DNA of 64,000 nucleotides from the NCBI GenBank assembly GCA_963736055.1, contig CAVTNM010000008.1, positions 558,001-622,000 on the forward strand. The letters run 5' to 3'. Shown in pieces: positions 1 through 9,467 of the stretch (the first letter of the stretch is position 1; the number at the start of each line of letters is the position of its first letter). The position numbers were made by a program, and so were the translations under genes. This DNA comes from AC-32 sp963736055. Its GTDB lineage: Bacteria > Actinomycetota > Thermoleophilia > Gaiellales > Gaiellaceae. A model generated the notes under the pieces. It was not told where the DNA came from. It saw only the letters and a program-made list of their open reading frames with translations, and searched no databases.

Positions 1-1318
1 CGATCGGCCGCGCGCAGATCGCGAACAGGAAGGCCGCCAGCACCGCCGCCGCCGCCAGCGCGGCCTTCAGCTCGTGGATCCTGCCCGGGAGGTAGAGCAT
101 GAAGCGGTAGAGAGCGCTCAGCGTGATGCCGTTGACGGAGTCGGGCGTGACCACCTGGGCGAGGCTGAGACTCAGCAGAAGAAGAGCAGGCACGGCAAGG
201 GCAATCGCCGTCCCCACCCGGGGGCGAGGCAGATCGCGCGCCAGCCAGAGCACAAAGGCCAGCAGAAGCAAGGGCTCGAGGTAGAAGGTGTAGCGCTCGA
301 ACAGCGCGGCCGTGGTCGTGGCCGCGAACGCACCGGTCTCGACCAGCACCCAGAGCATCGCCGCCGGGACGACGGCGAGGAACGCCCGCTCGGCAGCGGT
401 CGTAGGGACACGCCGAACCGCCAGCCAGAGCAGCACGATCAGCGCACTCACGGGGACGAGCCCGATCACCAGCCCGAGCTCCGCGAGGTGCTTCACCGTC
501 CAGCGCGCGGTCGTGACGACCGGGTAATGGGCCTCGGCGAGCGACTGGTACGGACCGAGCCCGCTCGAGAGCGGCGCTCCGCTGACCACGAGCTTGTAGA
601 AGACGTACAGGAGCGCGCCGCCCACGAGCAGCGCTCCGGCCGGCCAGAGCCGCCGGAGCCACGAGGCCAGCTCGTCCCGCGGCACCCCCGCCCGGGAGTC
701 GAAGCCGAGCTTCAGCAGCACGGCCGTCGGGACGACCAGTAGCAGCACGATCCCCTGCACGCGGATACTCACCGCCAGACCGATCGCCGCGAAGGCCAGG
801 AGCTGGGCGAGAAGAGTCGGGCGCTCGAGCATGTACGCGATCGCGAAGACCGCCAGCACGAAAACCGGCAGGAACACGGCCTCCGTCATCAACAGCTCGG
901 AGTAGAAGAAGCCCGGCAGTAGGAGCGTGAGAGCGGCTGCCAGCAGCGCGCCGGCAGGCGGCACGATCCGCCGGCCCCAGAGGTAGACCGGCACCGCGGT
1001 CAGGGCCATCGCCGACGCCGTGATCCCTTTTGCCAAGGCGTAGGTCGTCCCCATCGAGTCCGCGAACCAGGCCGGTGCGATCAACAGCGGGTAGAGGAGG
1101 CTCTGGTGCAGCGTGACATCGCGAAAGAGGTACTGGCCGTGGTCGGCAAGGTTCTTGGCGAGGTTCGCGTAGATGAACTCGTCGCAGAGGACGACCGGAG
1201 CCACCAGCCCGCGCGTCTGCACGATGCGGATGACGGCCGCGGCGACCACGAGCCCGATCAGGGCCAGCCCCGCCCAGCGTTGCCGCGCCCAGGCCTGGGC
1301 GCGTGCAGCCGACGTCAC
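1..1318 (-). CDS. GT-C fold membrane glycosyltransferase (GT39/ArnT-like), cut by left edge
   Basis: Reverse-strand gene whose C-terminus lies outside the window; 439 codons are visible and the frame is intact. It starts with GTG, sharing GTGA (1315-1318) with the stop of the gene before it. A first membrane helix (about residues 17-33) is followed by the acidic pair Asp46-Glu47 (DEFIY) in the first outer loop, then many hydrophobic segments and an ERYTFYLEP stretch near the left edge. This is the layout of GT-C enzymes that take sugars from polyprenyl-phosphate donors at the outer membrane face. It is a clear paralogue of the neighbour at 1315-3378, so a tandem duplication is likely. Acceptor and sugar cannot be told from sequence. 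Confidence 0.75.
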   Translation of the reverse strand, partial: MTSAARAQAWARQRWAGLALIGLVVAAAVIRIVQTRGLVAPVVLCDEFIYANLAKNLADHGQYLFRDVTLHQSLLYPLLIAPAWFADSMGTTYALAKGITASAMALTAVPVYLWGRRIVPPAGALLAAALTLLLPGFFYSELLMTEAVFLPVFVLAVFAIAYMLERPTLLAQLLAFAAIGLAVSIRVQGIVLLLVVPTAVLLKLGFDSRAGVPRDELASWLRRLWPAGALLVGGALLYVFYKLVVSGAPLSSGLGPYQSLAEAHYPVVTTARWTVKHLAELGLVIGLVPVSALIVLLWLAVRRVPTTAAERAFLAVVPAAMLWVLVETGAFAATTTAALFERYTFYLEPLLLLAFVLWLARDLPRPRVGTAIALAVPALLLLSLSLAQVVTPDSVNGITLSALYRFMLYLPGRIHELKAALAAAAVLAAFLFAICARPI

Positions 1319-3378
1319 GCGCCGGCGGGTCGGTAGTGGAACGTGACCTGCGCGCCCAGCTGCCGGGTGTCGGGCTGCCCGTAGGTCGACGGCGAGAACG
1401 TCGGTGAGATGGTGACCGTGATCGCGAAGGGCCCGTGCGCGACCGGCACCTCGAAGGTCCGCGTCGCGCCGCTGTGAATCGTCCAGCGGCCGACGACCTG
1501 ACGGCCGCCGTTCGCGATCCGCTCGATCCGGACGTGCCCCGGCACGTCGGGCCCGGTCCAGTTCGCCCGCGACAGCGAGATCGAGACCGTGCCGCGCGGG
1601 CTGCGCGGGCTGTAGTGGCTGTACGACGCTGCCGAGCCCATCCACCCGTCGCCGTAGACCCCGCTTGTGGCGGCCGACAAACGCAGCGGCCCGCGCGTGC
1701 GATACAAGCCGAGCGGAGGATGCGCGGCGATCAGGCGTCCGTCGAGCGGGAACGAGAGATCCGCGACCACGTAGGGAATGCGAAGCCTCGCACCCGCCGG
1801 GTCGACCAGGAGACCGCTCCCCGGCGAGGTCACCATCGTCTCGGTGAAATGGCTCAACCCTGAGTTGTTCAGGTCCAGGACCGGTCCCACGCTCCGGTTC
1901 CAGAACTCGTTCTGCCAGAGCACCTGGCTCTCGATCGACGGTTCGAGCGACGTCCCGATCAGGTAGGCGGCGTCACCTCCGGAGCCGATGCGCTTGTCGA
2001 CCCAGCTTTGGCTCCCCAATGCACCTGCGGCGTTGCGAATCCCGACCGAGTAGTCGTGCAGCGCAGTGGTCACGAAGTAGGAGGAAAGAAGGAGAAAGCC
2101 GGCGACCGCTGCGGGCAGGACGAGCGAGGCATAGGCGTCGCGAGGCCAGAGCATGAATGCAATCGCCGCCGCGATGCCGCCGACGAGCAGGAAGTGCCGC
2201 GCCTCCGGGATGCCGCCTGGGAACCTCTCCGACATGCGCAGGAACGGGATCAGGCCGAACGTGTCCGAGTAGATCGAGACGTTCAGGAGGCTGCCGAGCG
2301 GCAGCGCGAACAACAGGATCGCCGGAACGATCGCTGCAATCGCTCCCAGCACGGGCGGCCGCGGGAGACCCCGGTCGAGCCAGAGGGCGAAGGCAAGGAA
2401 GAGCAGCGGAGCGAGGAAGAACACGTACCGCTCCTCGATCCGGAACGAGAAGCGTGAGGCGAAGACCGCCACCTCGACCACGATCCACGCGACGGCGGCA
2501 GTGGTCACCGCGAGGAACGCGCGTTCCGCCTCGTTGCGGGTGCCGCCCCGCCTGAACGCGAGCCCGAGCAGCACCAGGAGCGCACACGCCGGCAGCACGC
2601 CGACCGAGAGGGGCAGCTCGGCGAAGTGGAGCAGCACCCAGTGGCGGATCTCGCCGAGCGAGTAGCCGCCGCGCGCGACGGCCTGGTACGACCCGAGCCC
2701 GCTCGAGAGCGAGCGCCCGGTCGCGACCTCGCGCAGCAGGTAGAGGGCGGCGCCCGCCACGAGCAGCGCGCCGGTGAGCCAGTAGCGCCGTAGCTCCGAC
2801 CAGGCATAGCGGTACCACGGTCCTCTCGGCGCCGCCCGCAGCTCGAACAGCACCTTCAGCAGGATTGCGGTCGGCAGCACCGCCACCAGCACCAGCCCCT
2901 GGAGACGGACGGACGAGGCGAGCAGGATCGCCGCGAACGCGAGCCCCTGGCGGAGCAGCGTCGGGCGCTCCGAAGCGGCGGCGAACGCGAACGCGGCCAG
3001 CACGAAGGCCGGCAGGAACGCGTTCTCGGTCATCAGCATCCCCGTGTAGACGAACGAGGGGACGATCAACGTTAGGGCCACGGCAATCACGGCGTTCAAC
3101 GGCGAGACGAGGCGTCGGGCCCAGAGGAAGAGCGGGATCGCGGCGGCCGTCATCAGCACCACGTTCAGCGCCTTCGCGATGCCGTAGGTCGTCGACATCG
3201 GGTGGAACCACCAGGCCGGCGAGATCAGCGCCGGGTAGGTGACGCTGACGACGTCGCTGGGCGCGCCGCGGATCAGGAAATGGCCGCTGGAGGCGAAGCT
3301 CTTCGCCATCTCCGAGTAGATCAGCTCGTCGACCATGATCCACGGGGTGACGATCTGGCCCGCAAGCCAGAGGCGCAC
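1315..3378 (-). CDS. GT-C fold membrane glycosyltransferase (GT39/ArnT-like)
   Basis: About 687 residues counted from a GTG at 3378. That start falls inside the first membrane helix: in-frame codons back to about 3483 encode another hydrophobic stretch (AALAVAALLLVSVAV) matching the N-terminus of the paralogue downstream. No ATG, GTG or TTG exists there, so the true start is unclear (CTG at 3483 or a base error). The acidic pair in DELIYSE, roughly ten further helices, an EERYVFFLAP motif and a soluble beta-rich tail fit a polyprenyl-phosphate-sugar dependent transferase acting outside the membrane. Its stop overlaps the next gene's start (GTGA), so the two paralogues are translationally coupled. 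Confidence 0.75.
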   Translation of the reverse strand: MRLWLAGQIVTPWIMVDELIYSEMAKSFASSGHFLIRGAPSDVVSVTYPALISPAWWFHPMSTTYGIAKALNVVLMTAAAIPLFLWARRLVSPLNAVIAVALTLIVPSFVYTGMLMTENAFLPAFVLAAFAFAAASERPTLLRQGLAFAAILLASSVRLQGLVLVAVLPTAILLKVLFELRAAPRGPWYRYAWSELRRYWLTGALLVAGAALYLLREVATGRSLSSGLGSYQAVARGGYSLGEIRHWVLLHFAELPLSVGVLPACALLVLLGLAFRRGGTRNEAERAFLAVTTAAVAWIVVEVAVFASRFSFRIEERYVFFLAPLLFLAFALWLDRGLPRPPVLGAIAAIVPAILLFALPLGSLLNVSIYSDTFGLIPFLRMSERFPGGIPEARHFLLVGGIAAAIAFMLWPRDAYASLVLPAAVAGFLLLSSYFVTTALHDYSVGIRNAAGALGSQSWVDKRIGSGGDAAYLIGTSLEPSIESQVLWQNEFWNRSVGPVLDLNNSGLSHFTETMVTSPGSGLLVDPAGARLRIPYVVADLSFPLDGRLIAAHPPLGLYRTRGPLRLSAATSGVYGDGWMGSAASYSHYSPRSPRGTVSISLSRANWTGPDVPGHVRIERIANGGRQVVGRWTIHSGATRTFEVPVAHGPFAITVTISPTFSPSTYGQPDTRQLGAQVTFHYRPAGA

Positions 3379-3490
3379 GGCGACTGAGACGAGCAGCAGC
3401 GCGGCGACCGCCAGCGCAGCGGCACGTGCGGGGCTGCCGACGGCGACGCGAAGGCGCTCCGGCCAGGCCGCAGCGCGAACCAGGGGCCGT

Positions 3491-4708
3491 TCAGCGGCCG
3501 CGGCCGACCTCCCCTAGCCGCTCGGCGATCTCGCCGAGGGCCTCCCCGTCGGGGCTCAGCCCGGTCTCGGCCGCAGCAGCCGCGACTTCCGCCTGGACCG
3601 CCTCGCGCACGGCCGCGCCGCCCGCAGCCTCCTCGAGCGCGGCGGCGTAGGCGTCGGCCACGTGCCCGAGCTCGTGCTCGCCCTCGGCGAGCGCACGCCC
3701 GGCGGCGCCCATCGCCTCCCGACGCCCGGGGTCACGCGCAAGGCCCTCGAGCGCGCTCGACAGCGCCTCGACCTCACCGTCCTCGACCGGAATCTTGACC
3801 GCGACGTCGTCGGGCAGGTCGGCGAACCAGCCGACATCGCTGACCACGAGCGGGCGGCCGAGGCTCATCGCCCGCATGACCACCCCCGAGGTCTCGCCCA
3901 TCGTCGGGAAGCGAAGGCTGACGCAGACGTCGCTCGCGGCCAGCAGCGACCAGAGCCGCTCCTCGTCGACGTACTCGTGGTGGACCGCTCCCTCGGGAAG
4001 CTCGAGCTCGAGGCCCGGGGCGAGGGAGCCGACGAGCAGCAGAAGCGCCTCGGGCACGCGACTGCGAAGGAGCGCAAACGCCTCCAGCAGCTGCCGCAGT
4101 CGCTTCGACGGGTTCAGGTGCCCGAAGCAGCCGACGACGAAGCGGTCGCCCGGCAGGTCGGCCGGAGTTGTCGTCGGCGCCGGCCAGGCCGGATGCGGGA
4201 TCCGCCAGACAGGGCCCGCGTAGCCATGGTCCTGCACGCGGCGCTCGACGTAGCGGGAGTGGACGATCGCGCCCGTCGAATACCTCAGCACCTCGCCGGT
4301 GAGCGGGTACTCGGGCGCTCGCCTCTCCCAGACGGGCGGCAGGAGGCCGTCGACGACCCCGTGGGCGAGCATCCGTCCCACCGGGCCGGCCTCGCGCTGC
4401 ATCGCGTCGAGGTAGCCGTCGGTGTCCTTCCGGCCGAGAGTCATCCCCGCGATGAGATGGTGCAGGACGAAGTCGTGCAGGACGACCATGCCGGGTCGCT
4501 TCCGCAGGGCTTCGACGATCCACCAGTGGTGCTCCGGGTCGTTGCCGACGTGGTACAGCGGGAGGTCCGTGCCGCGCGGCGTCCGGCGACCCGGGCGGCG
4601 AACGACGGCGACCTCGACCCGCTGCTCCAGCGCGGGGAGCAGCAGGGCGCTGTAGTCGGCGATCCCGGAGCGCTCCGGGGGGAGCGGCGAGTAGTAGGCG
4701 ACCTTCAC
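3491..4708 (-). CDS. GT4 family glycosyltransferase
   Basis: 405 residues from a GTG at 4708 that shares GTGA with the upstream stop; longer in-frame starts would give an atypical basic extension. GT-B fold features are visible: an N-terminal YYSPLPPERSGIADYS segment, the mid-protein GCFGHLNPSKRLRQLLEAF nucleotide-domain start, and GETSGVVMRAMSLGRPLVVS near the donor site. In the usual E-x7-E donor motif the second glutamate is replaced by Arg, so activity or donor may differ from standard GT4 enzymes. It belongs to the reverse operon that begins at 6853 and probably adds one sugar to a lipid-linked polysaccharide intermediate in the cytoplasm. Confidence 0.85.
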   Translation of the reverse strand: MKVAYYSPLPPERSGIADYSALLLPALEQRVEVAVVRRPGRRTPRGTDLPLYHVGNDPEHHWWIVEALRKRPGMVVLHDFVLHHLIAGMTLGRKDTDGYLDAMQREAGPVGRMLAHGVVDGLLPPVWERRAPEYPLTGEVLRYSTGAIVHSRYVERRVQDHGYAGPVWRIPHPAWPAPTTTPADLPGDRFVVGCFGHLNPSKRLRQLLEAFALLRSRVPEALLLLVGSLAPGLELELPEGAVHHEYVDEERLWSLLAASDVCVSLRFPTMGETSGVVMRAMSLGRPLVVSDVGWFADLPDDVAVKIPVEDGEVEALSSALEGLARDPGRREAMGAAGRALAEGEHELGHVADAYAAALEEAAGGAAVREAVQAEVAAAAAETGLSPDGEALGEIAERLGEVGRGR

Positions 4709-5730
4709 GCCAGCAGCCGGTCGATCGCGTGATCCCAGGAGACGAGCTCCGCCTGCCGCTTGCCGGCCTGCCCCCATTCGCGGGCCGAATCGACGTGCTC
4801 GGCGAGCCACGCGCACGCCTCGGCAAGCGCGGCAGCGTTCGGCTCGACCACGAGCCCGGTGCCGCGGTCGCGCACGACCTCGAGCGGACCACCCGCATCG
4901 GTGGTCGTGACTACCGGCTTCTCCGCGAGGAACGCCTCGAACGGGACCATGCCGAAGTCCTCGTCCACCGGCGCGTAGTAGACGGCCAGGCAGCGCGCGT
5001 AGAGATCGGCGAGCTCTTCCTCCGAGACTCGCCCCGCGAACTGTGCACGGCCGTCCAGCCCCCGCTCACGCGCGAGCTGCTCCAGGCGGCCCCGGTCCGG
5101 GCCGTCGCCCGCGATCACGCAGCGCAGCGACGAGTCGGCCCCCAGCGCCTCGAGCAGCAGGTCGACCCGCTTCGCCCGGTCGATCCGCCCCACCGAGAGG
5201 ACGAAGTCGCCGTACTCGTCGCAGCGGTACGGCAGCTCCTGCGGCGGATGCGGCAGAACCTCGGCGAGGAGCCCTGTCGACCGCTCGAGCCGGTCGGCGA
5301 CGTTCCGCGAGGTGGCGAAGAGCTTTCGGGCCTCACCGAGCGCGAGCCGGTCGAGCCGGTGCACCTCACGCCGCAGCGCCCGTCCCTCGGGCGACTCGTC
5401 GAACTGCCCGAGCTCGGTGCGATCGAGCTCGTAGGCCTGGCGGAACTGGTGCAGGAGCCAGACGACCTTGTTCCGGTGACGCACCGCGTACGAGGGGAAC
5501 TTCGTCGCGATCACGAGGTCGATCGGGGCGCCGTCGGCTTCGTCGAGGTCGAGCAGCCGCCAGAGGAACGCCTGCGTCAACACCCGCTCGCCGGGATACC
5601 ACTTGAACGGCACGGTCACGAGCTCCGCCTCGTGGCCGCGCTTGCGCAGCTCCTCGACGAGGCGGTCGCTCACGATCTCGGCGCCCCCGCGGACGAAGGG
5701 CACCTGGGGCGCGCAAACGGCGATCCTCAT
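4705..5730 (-). CDS. GT4 family glycosyltransferase
   Basis: 341 residues, ATG at 5730 sharing ATGA with the preceding methyltransferase stop. The N-terminal domain opens with MRIAVCAPQVPFVRGGAEIV, including the GGAE loop typical of GT4 enzymes. The C-terminal domain begins at SVGRIDRAKRVDLLLEAL and carries a complete E-x7-E donor motif (EDFGMVPFEAF) followed by TTTDAGGPLEVV. All expected parts are present and the frame is intact. Neighbours are another GT4, two GT-C enzymes and a methyltransferase, which suggests one short glycan or modification pathway. Donor sugar unknown. Confidence 0.88.
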   Translation of the reverse strand: MRIAVCAPQVPFVRGGAEIVSDRLVEELRKRGHEAELVTVPFKWYPGERVLTQAFLWRLLDLDEADGAPIDLVIATKFPSYAVRHRNKVVWLLHQFRQAYELDRTELGQFDESPEGRALRREVHRLDRLALGEARKLFATSRNVADRLERSTGLLAEVLPHPPQELPYRCDEYGDFVLSVGRIDRAKRVDLLLEALGADSSLRCVIAGDGPDRGRLEQLARERGLDGRAQFAGRVSEEELADLYARCLAVYYAPVDEDFGMVPFEAFLAEKPVVTTTDAGGPLEVVRDRGTGLVVEPNAAALAEACAWLAEHVDSAREWGQAGKRQAELVSWDHAIDRLLA

Positions 5731-6853
5731 GTGCGGGCGAGGATGGCGTAGTCCAGCGGCCCGAACAGCAGCTCGTTCAGACGGCGGACGTTTGCGGCGA
5801 TCGTCGGATCCGCCGGCTCGACGAGCTTCTCCTCCGGCTCGTTGGCAAAGCGCACCTCGACCGAGTCGAAGCCGGACTGGCGCGCGAGCAGCTCCAGGGT
5901 CTCGGGCACGAGCGGCTGCGCGTGCGTGAGGTCGGCGAAGTAGTTGCGCAGGGCGATCGGCGAGAGCGGGTTGATCGTCTCGGCCACGAGCAGGCCTCCC
6001 GGCCGCAGCTTGGCGGCCGCCAGCTCGAGCAGGCGGACGAGCTCGGAGGCGGGCAGGTGCTCCACGACCTGTGCCGCGAAGATCCCGCCCAGCGAGCCGT
6101 CCTCGAGACCGTCCAGATGCTCGATCGCCCCGGCCTGGTCGACCTCCAGGCCCTCGCCGCGGCAGTAGGCGACCATGTCCGCCGTCGATGTCCACCCCGC
6201 GCGCCTCCACGCCTGCCTCGCCCAGGAGCCCGAGGAACTCGCCGCGACCGCAGCCGATATCGAGCACGGGGGCGGCGTCGCGAAACTCGTCGACGTAGGC
6301 CCGCTGCCGGTCGCGAATGCGCTCCGTCGGCCCGCGCATCCGGCTCTCGTAGGCGAAGTAGTCGGGGAAGACGACCGGGGCGGTCGGCGCGGTGGCAGGC
6401 GCAGCAGCGGCAACCGGCGCCGCCGGAGCCCGCTCGCGCCGCTCGAGCCTGGTGAGGCGCTCGTCCAGCTCGACCACGCGCTCGAGCCGCGGGCCGAAGA
6501 CGGCAAGGGCCGACTGCTGCTCGTCCCAGACCGAGTCCAGGAGCTTCAACACGGCGGCGTTGAACCGGCGCTGTTCGGCCGCGAGCGGCTCGACGTACCA
6601 GCGCATCGACTTGCGCAAGACGCCCTTGAGCGGCGTGAGCGCAAGTCCCCGGAGGCGCCCGTAGCGCCCGGGCCGGTCTTGAAACGGACGTTCGGCGCTG
6701 ACGGCCCAGAGCTGCTCGGCCTGACGCCGGCGTTCCGGATACCGGCCCGCGCCGTTTCCGCCGCCGCCGTCAGCCGCGGTCGACCTCCTCGCGCAGGCGC
6801 GCGAGAATCGTCTCGAATTCCGCTTCCTGAGCGGTCAGACCGTCCTCAGACAC
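5727..6853 (-). CDS. SAM-dependent class I methyltransferase (two frameshifts)
   Basis: Start GTG at 6853, six bases after a TACAAT -10 element; stop shares ATGA with the next gene. The N-terminal 120 residues are polar and helical (SEDGLTAQEAEFETILARL and on), then motif I VLDIGCGRGEFLGLL and a VVEHLPASEL post-motif mark a Rossmann-fold methyltransferase of the type found in O-antigen clusters. The frame breaks twice. Near 6772-6784 GACCGCGG should read GACGCGG, and near 6180-6184 GACGGCGGAC should read GACGCGGAC. Removing one base at each restores a continuous protein of about 374 residues. It probably O-methylates a sugar, perhaps a chain end. Confidence 0.8.
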
Positions 6854-6859
6854 TTCGCA

Positions 6860-6865
6860 ATTGTA
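6860..6865 (-). promoter_or_regulatory. -10 element TACAAT for the 6853-to-1 operon
   Basis: TACAAT on the reverse strand sits 6 bases before the GTG at 6853. No Shine-Dalgarno sequence is visible, so a leaderless transcript starting at or next to the start codon is likely. Confidence 0.5.
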
Positions 6866-6890
6866 GGCACCGTGCCGGTGCGGTCTTGCG

Positions 6891-7250
6891 TCAGTCCGGC
6901 TCGGGTTCCTCTTCCCGAAGCCGGTTTTCGAGAATCGCCAGACGCTGCGCGAGGATCGTGTTCTGCTCGGACAGCTTCGAGATCACCGTCGAGTAGTGCA
7001 GCAGCACGAGCATGATGAACAGTGCGGCGAGCACGAACAGCGCGGACGGCGGGTACGCGATCCCGACCAGGTCGGCCGCGGAGCTGAGGAGGCTGCGCCA
7101 GATCGCGAGGACGAAGATGACGAGCCCGGTCAGCAGCCAGAGCAGCGCGTAGCGCTCCTGCAACCGGCGGCTGCGGATCAGCTCGAAGATGATGATCAGG
7201 AGGATGAGCGCGGCGATCGCAGCCGCAACTGAGACTCGAAACGGTGTCAT
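6891..7250 (-). CDS. DUF2304 family membrane protein
   Basis: 119 residues, ATG sharing ATGA with the stop of the upstream GT2 gene. Three hydrophobic segments (about residues 7-24, 38-55 and 67-87), the conserved ERYALLWLLTGLVIFVLA block and a C-terminal coiled stretch (LSEQNTILAQRLAILENRL) match DUF2304 proteins. These small membrane proteins are commonly encoded beside DPM-like glycosyltransferases, exactly as here, and are thought to help them or to take part in lipid-linked sugar flipping. The role is inferred from that partnership. Confidence 0.85.
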   Translation of the reverse strand: MTPFRVSVAAAIAALILLIIIFELIRSRRLQERYALLWLLTGLVIFVLAIWRSLLSSAADLVGIAYPPSALFVLAALFIMLVLLHYSTVISKLSEQNTILAQRLAILENRLREEEPEPD

Positions 7251-8020
7251 GGTTCCTCCGAAGGCGTCGGGTACCGGCGAAAGAGCCCGATGAACAGGGC
7301 CAGCAGGACCTTGATCATGTAGTAGACCGAGCGAAGGGCGGTGATCGAGGAGTTGCCCGTCTCGCGCACGCGCATCTGGACCGGTACCTCGATCATGCGC
7401 AGCCCGTGCCGCGACAGCAGGACCGTCGCCTCGACCTCGGGGTAGTCGTGCGGGTAGTCGGCCGCGAAGAGCCGGATCGCCTTGCGGTTGACGGCGCGGA
7501 AGCCGGAGGTCGTGTCGGTGACGCGCTGGCGCACGATCAGCGAGACGATCGCGGCGAAGAGGTGGATGCCGACGCGCCGGAGCCGCGTGCCGCGGTAGCC
7601 GCCGCCGTCGGCGAAGCGAGTGCCGACCACCATGTCCGCGCGATCGTCGAGGATCGGCTCGAGCAGGCGCGCGATCTCGCCGGGATCGTGCTGGCCGTCT
7701 CCGTCGACCTGGACTGCGAGGTCGAACCCGTTCTCCAGCGCGTACTGATACCCGGTCTGCACCGCCCCGCCGATGCCGAGGTTGAATGGCAGCTCGAGGA
7801 CGATCGCTCCCGCCTTCTCCGCTGTCTCGGCGGTACGGTCGGTCGACCCGTCGTCTATGACGACGACTTCGAACTCGGGATCGGCGGCGCGGATCTCGCG
7901 GATCACCCCGGCCACCGAATCCTCCTCGTTGTACGCCGGCACGACGACGATCCGGCGCACCCCGACGAGACGTGGGTCGCGAGTCGATGGACGGCTGACG
8001 ACCAACTCCTCGTTGCTCAT
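7247..8020 (-). CDS. DPM1-like GT2 polyprenyl-phosphate sugar synthase
   Basis: 257 residues. I use the ATG at 8020 (SNEEL) rather than the earlier in-frame start at 8041, because a TACGCT -10 element lies 7 bases upstream of it. GT-A motifs are complete: VVVPAYNEEDSVAGVI, VVIDDGSTDRT, the metal-binding QVDGDGQHDPGEI, and a VVGTRFADGGGYRGTRLRR region typical of dolichol-phosphate mannose synthase-like enzymes. A hydrophobic C-terminus suits membrane association. Such enzymes make polyprenyl-phosphate sugars, the donors used by GT-C enzymes such as the pair at 1-3378, so these may form one pathway. It overlaps the DUF2304 gene (ATGA). Confidence 0.88.
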   Translation of the reverse strand: MSNEELVVSRPSTRDPRLVGVRRIVVVPAYNEEDSVAGVIREIRAADPEFEVVVIDDGSTDRTAETAEKAGAIVLELPFNLGIGGAVQTGYQYALENGFDLAVQVDGDGQHDPGEIARLLEPILDDRADMVVGTRFADGGGYRGTRLRRVGIHLFAAIVSLIVRQRVTDTTSGFRAVNRKAIRLFAADYPHDYPEVEATVLLSRHGLRMIEVPVQMRVRETGNSSITALRSVYYMIKVLLALFIGLFRRYPTPSEEP

Positions 8021-8027
8021 TGCCCTG

Positions 8028-8033
8028 AGCGTA
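8028..8033 (-). promoter_or_regulatory. -10 element TACGCT for the GT2/DUF2304 pair
   Basis: Reverse-strand TACGCT, 7 bases before ATG at 8020. It lies in the 38-base divergent gap shared with the forward gene at 8059. Confidence 0.4.
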
Positions 8034-8045
8034 CCCGGCATCGCC

Positions 8046-8051
8046 TAGCCT
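8046..8051 (+). promoter_or_regulatory. -10 element TAGCCT for the nucleotidyltransferase operon
   Basis: TAGCCT lies 7 bases before ATG 8059, with no ribosome binding site between; a leaderless start is likely. Confidence 0.45.
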
Positions 8052-8058
8052 TCAGTCC

Positions 8059-8776
8059 ATGAGCGAGCCGATGAGGGCGGTGGTTCTGGCAGGGGGACTC
8101 GGAATGCGCCTGCGCCCCTACACGACGATCCTCCCCAAGCCGTTGGTGCCAATTGGAAACCGCCCGATCCTTGAGCATATTCTCGGGCGGCTCCACCTTT
8201 GCGGCGTCAGGACGGTCGACCTCTGCGTCAGCTACCTCGGCCAGCTGATCCAGGTCTACTTCTCGCAGTCTGACGCACTCCCCGATTCTCTCGAACTGCG
8301 CTGGCACTGGGAGAATGAGCCGCTCGGGACCGCCGGCGCGCTCCGGTTGGTGCCCGATCTCGGCGGGACGTTCATCGCGATGAACGGCGATGTCCTGACA
8401 ACGCTCGACTACCGGCGAGCTGATGGAGTTCCACGAGGCCAGCGGTGCCGCGTTGACGATCGCCACCCACGCGAGGCGCGTACCGATCGACCTCGGCGTG
8501 ATCGAGACTGAAGGCGACTGGATCGTCGGCTACCGAGAGAAGCCGCAGCTCGACTACGACGTCAGCATGGGCATCTACGTCTACGAGCAGCGTGCGCTCG
8601 AATTTCTTCCAGCGGAGGGCGCCTACCAATTTCCGGACCTCGTGCACCGACTTCTCGACGCCGGCGAGAAGGTCGCGGGCTTCCGCAGCGGGGCCGAGTG
8701 GTTCGACATCGGCACGACCGACGAGCACCAGCGCGCCGTCGAAGCCTTCGAGCGCTCGCCCGAGATCTTCGCGTGA
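8059..8776 (+). CDS. NDP-sugar pyrophosphorylase (nucleotidyltransferase), one frameshift
   Basis: About 238 residues. The N-terminus holds the signature VVLAGGLGMRLRPYT with downstream PKPLVPIGNRPILEHI, which binds the nucleotide and phosphate in glucose-1-phosphate thymidylyltransferase and mannose-1-phosphate guanylyltransferase relatives. MNGDVLTTLDY carries the metal-binding Asp. At 8413-8417 the DNA reads TACCGGCGAG where TACCGCGAG is needed; deleting one G joins it to ELMEFHEASGAALTIATH and the rest of the family. It lacks the long C-terminal beta-helix, so it is the short type. It supplies an activated sugar for the neighbouring transferases; base specificity is not clear. Confidence 0.82.
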
Positions 8777-9467
8777 GCGACGCAGAGCTCGAACGGATCC
8801 GTACGGAGTACCAGGCGCGCGACGCGGCGACCGACAGCCCCTACCGCTGGGACAATCCAGGCTACGTCTCGTACATGCAAGGCGTCGAGCGGGCGCTGCT
8901 TCGCGCGCTCGACGACGCCGGCGTTTCGCTCGCCGGCGCACGGGTTCTCGACGTCGGCTGCGGCAGCGGGTACTTCCTGCACCGCTTGCGCGACTACGGC
9001 GCCGGCGAGGCACACGGGATCGACCTGATGGAGAATCGGATCGCCGCCGGGCGAGAGCGCTACCCGGCACTGCATCTCCATGTCGGCAGTGCGACCGAGC
9101 TTCCCTTCGAGGACGGCGAGTTCGATCTCGTCACCCAGTTCACGTGCCTCTCGTCGATCCTGGACGACGAGGTGCGGCTGGCCGCCGCGCGCGAGATGCG
9201 CCGCGTCTCGCGCGCCTGGGTGCTCTCGTTCGACATGCGAGGCATGCGCCGCCCGGGCTCGCGGAAGGCGACCGGCACTCCAACCGTGCCGCTCGACGAG
9301 CAGGAGCTCCACCGGCTCTTCGGCAGGAGCCTGCGCTGCTGCGAAAGGCGAGCCTCGCGTTCGAGCTCTCGCAGCTCGCTGGTAAACATGACGTCGTCGC
9401 TAGAGGATTGGAAGCACTACCTCCTTGCAGGAGCCACTTCCTCGGCCTCTGGCGAGCCAGCCCATGA
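8773..9467 (+). CDS. SAM-dependent class I methyltransferase, frameshift near C-terminus
   Basis: About 231 residues, starting at GTG 8773 inside the GTGA shared with the nucleotidyltransferase stop. Motif I is VLDVGCGSGYFLHRL, followed by GIDLMENRI (acidic ribose contact) and LPFEDGEFDLVTQF. Near 9330 the frame shifts; LLRKASLAFELSQLAG continues in another frame to a stop at 9467 that overlaps the next gene's ATG (ATGA at 9464-9467). The tail LEALPPCRSHFLGLWRASP resembles those of methyltransferases acting on nucleotide sugars or glycan ends. It probably works with the adjacent methyltransferase on one glycan. Confidence 0.75.
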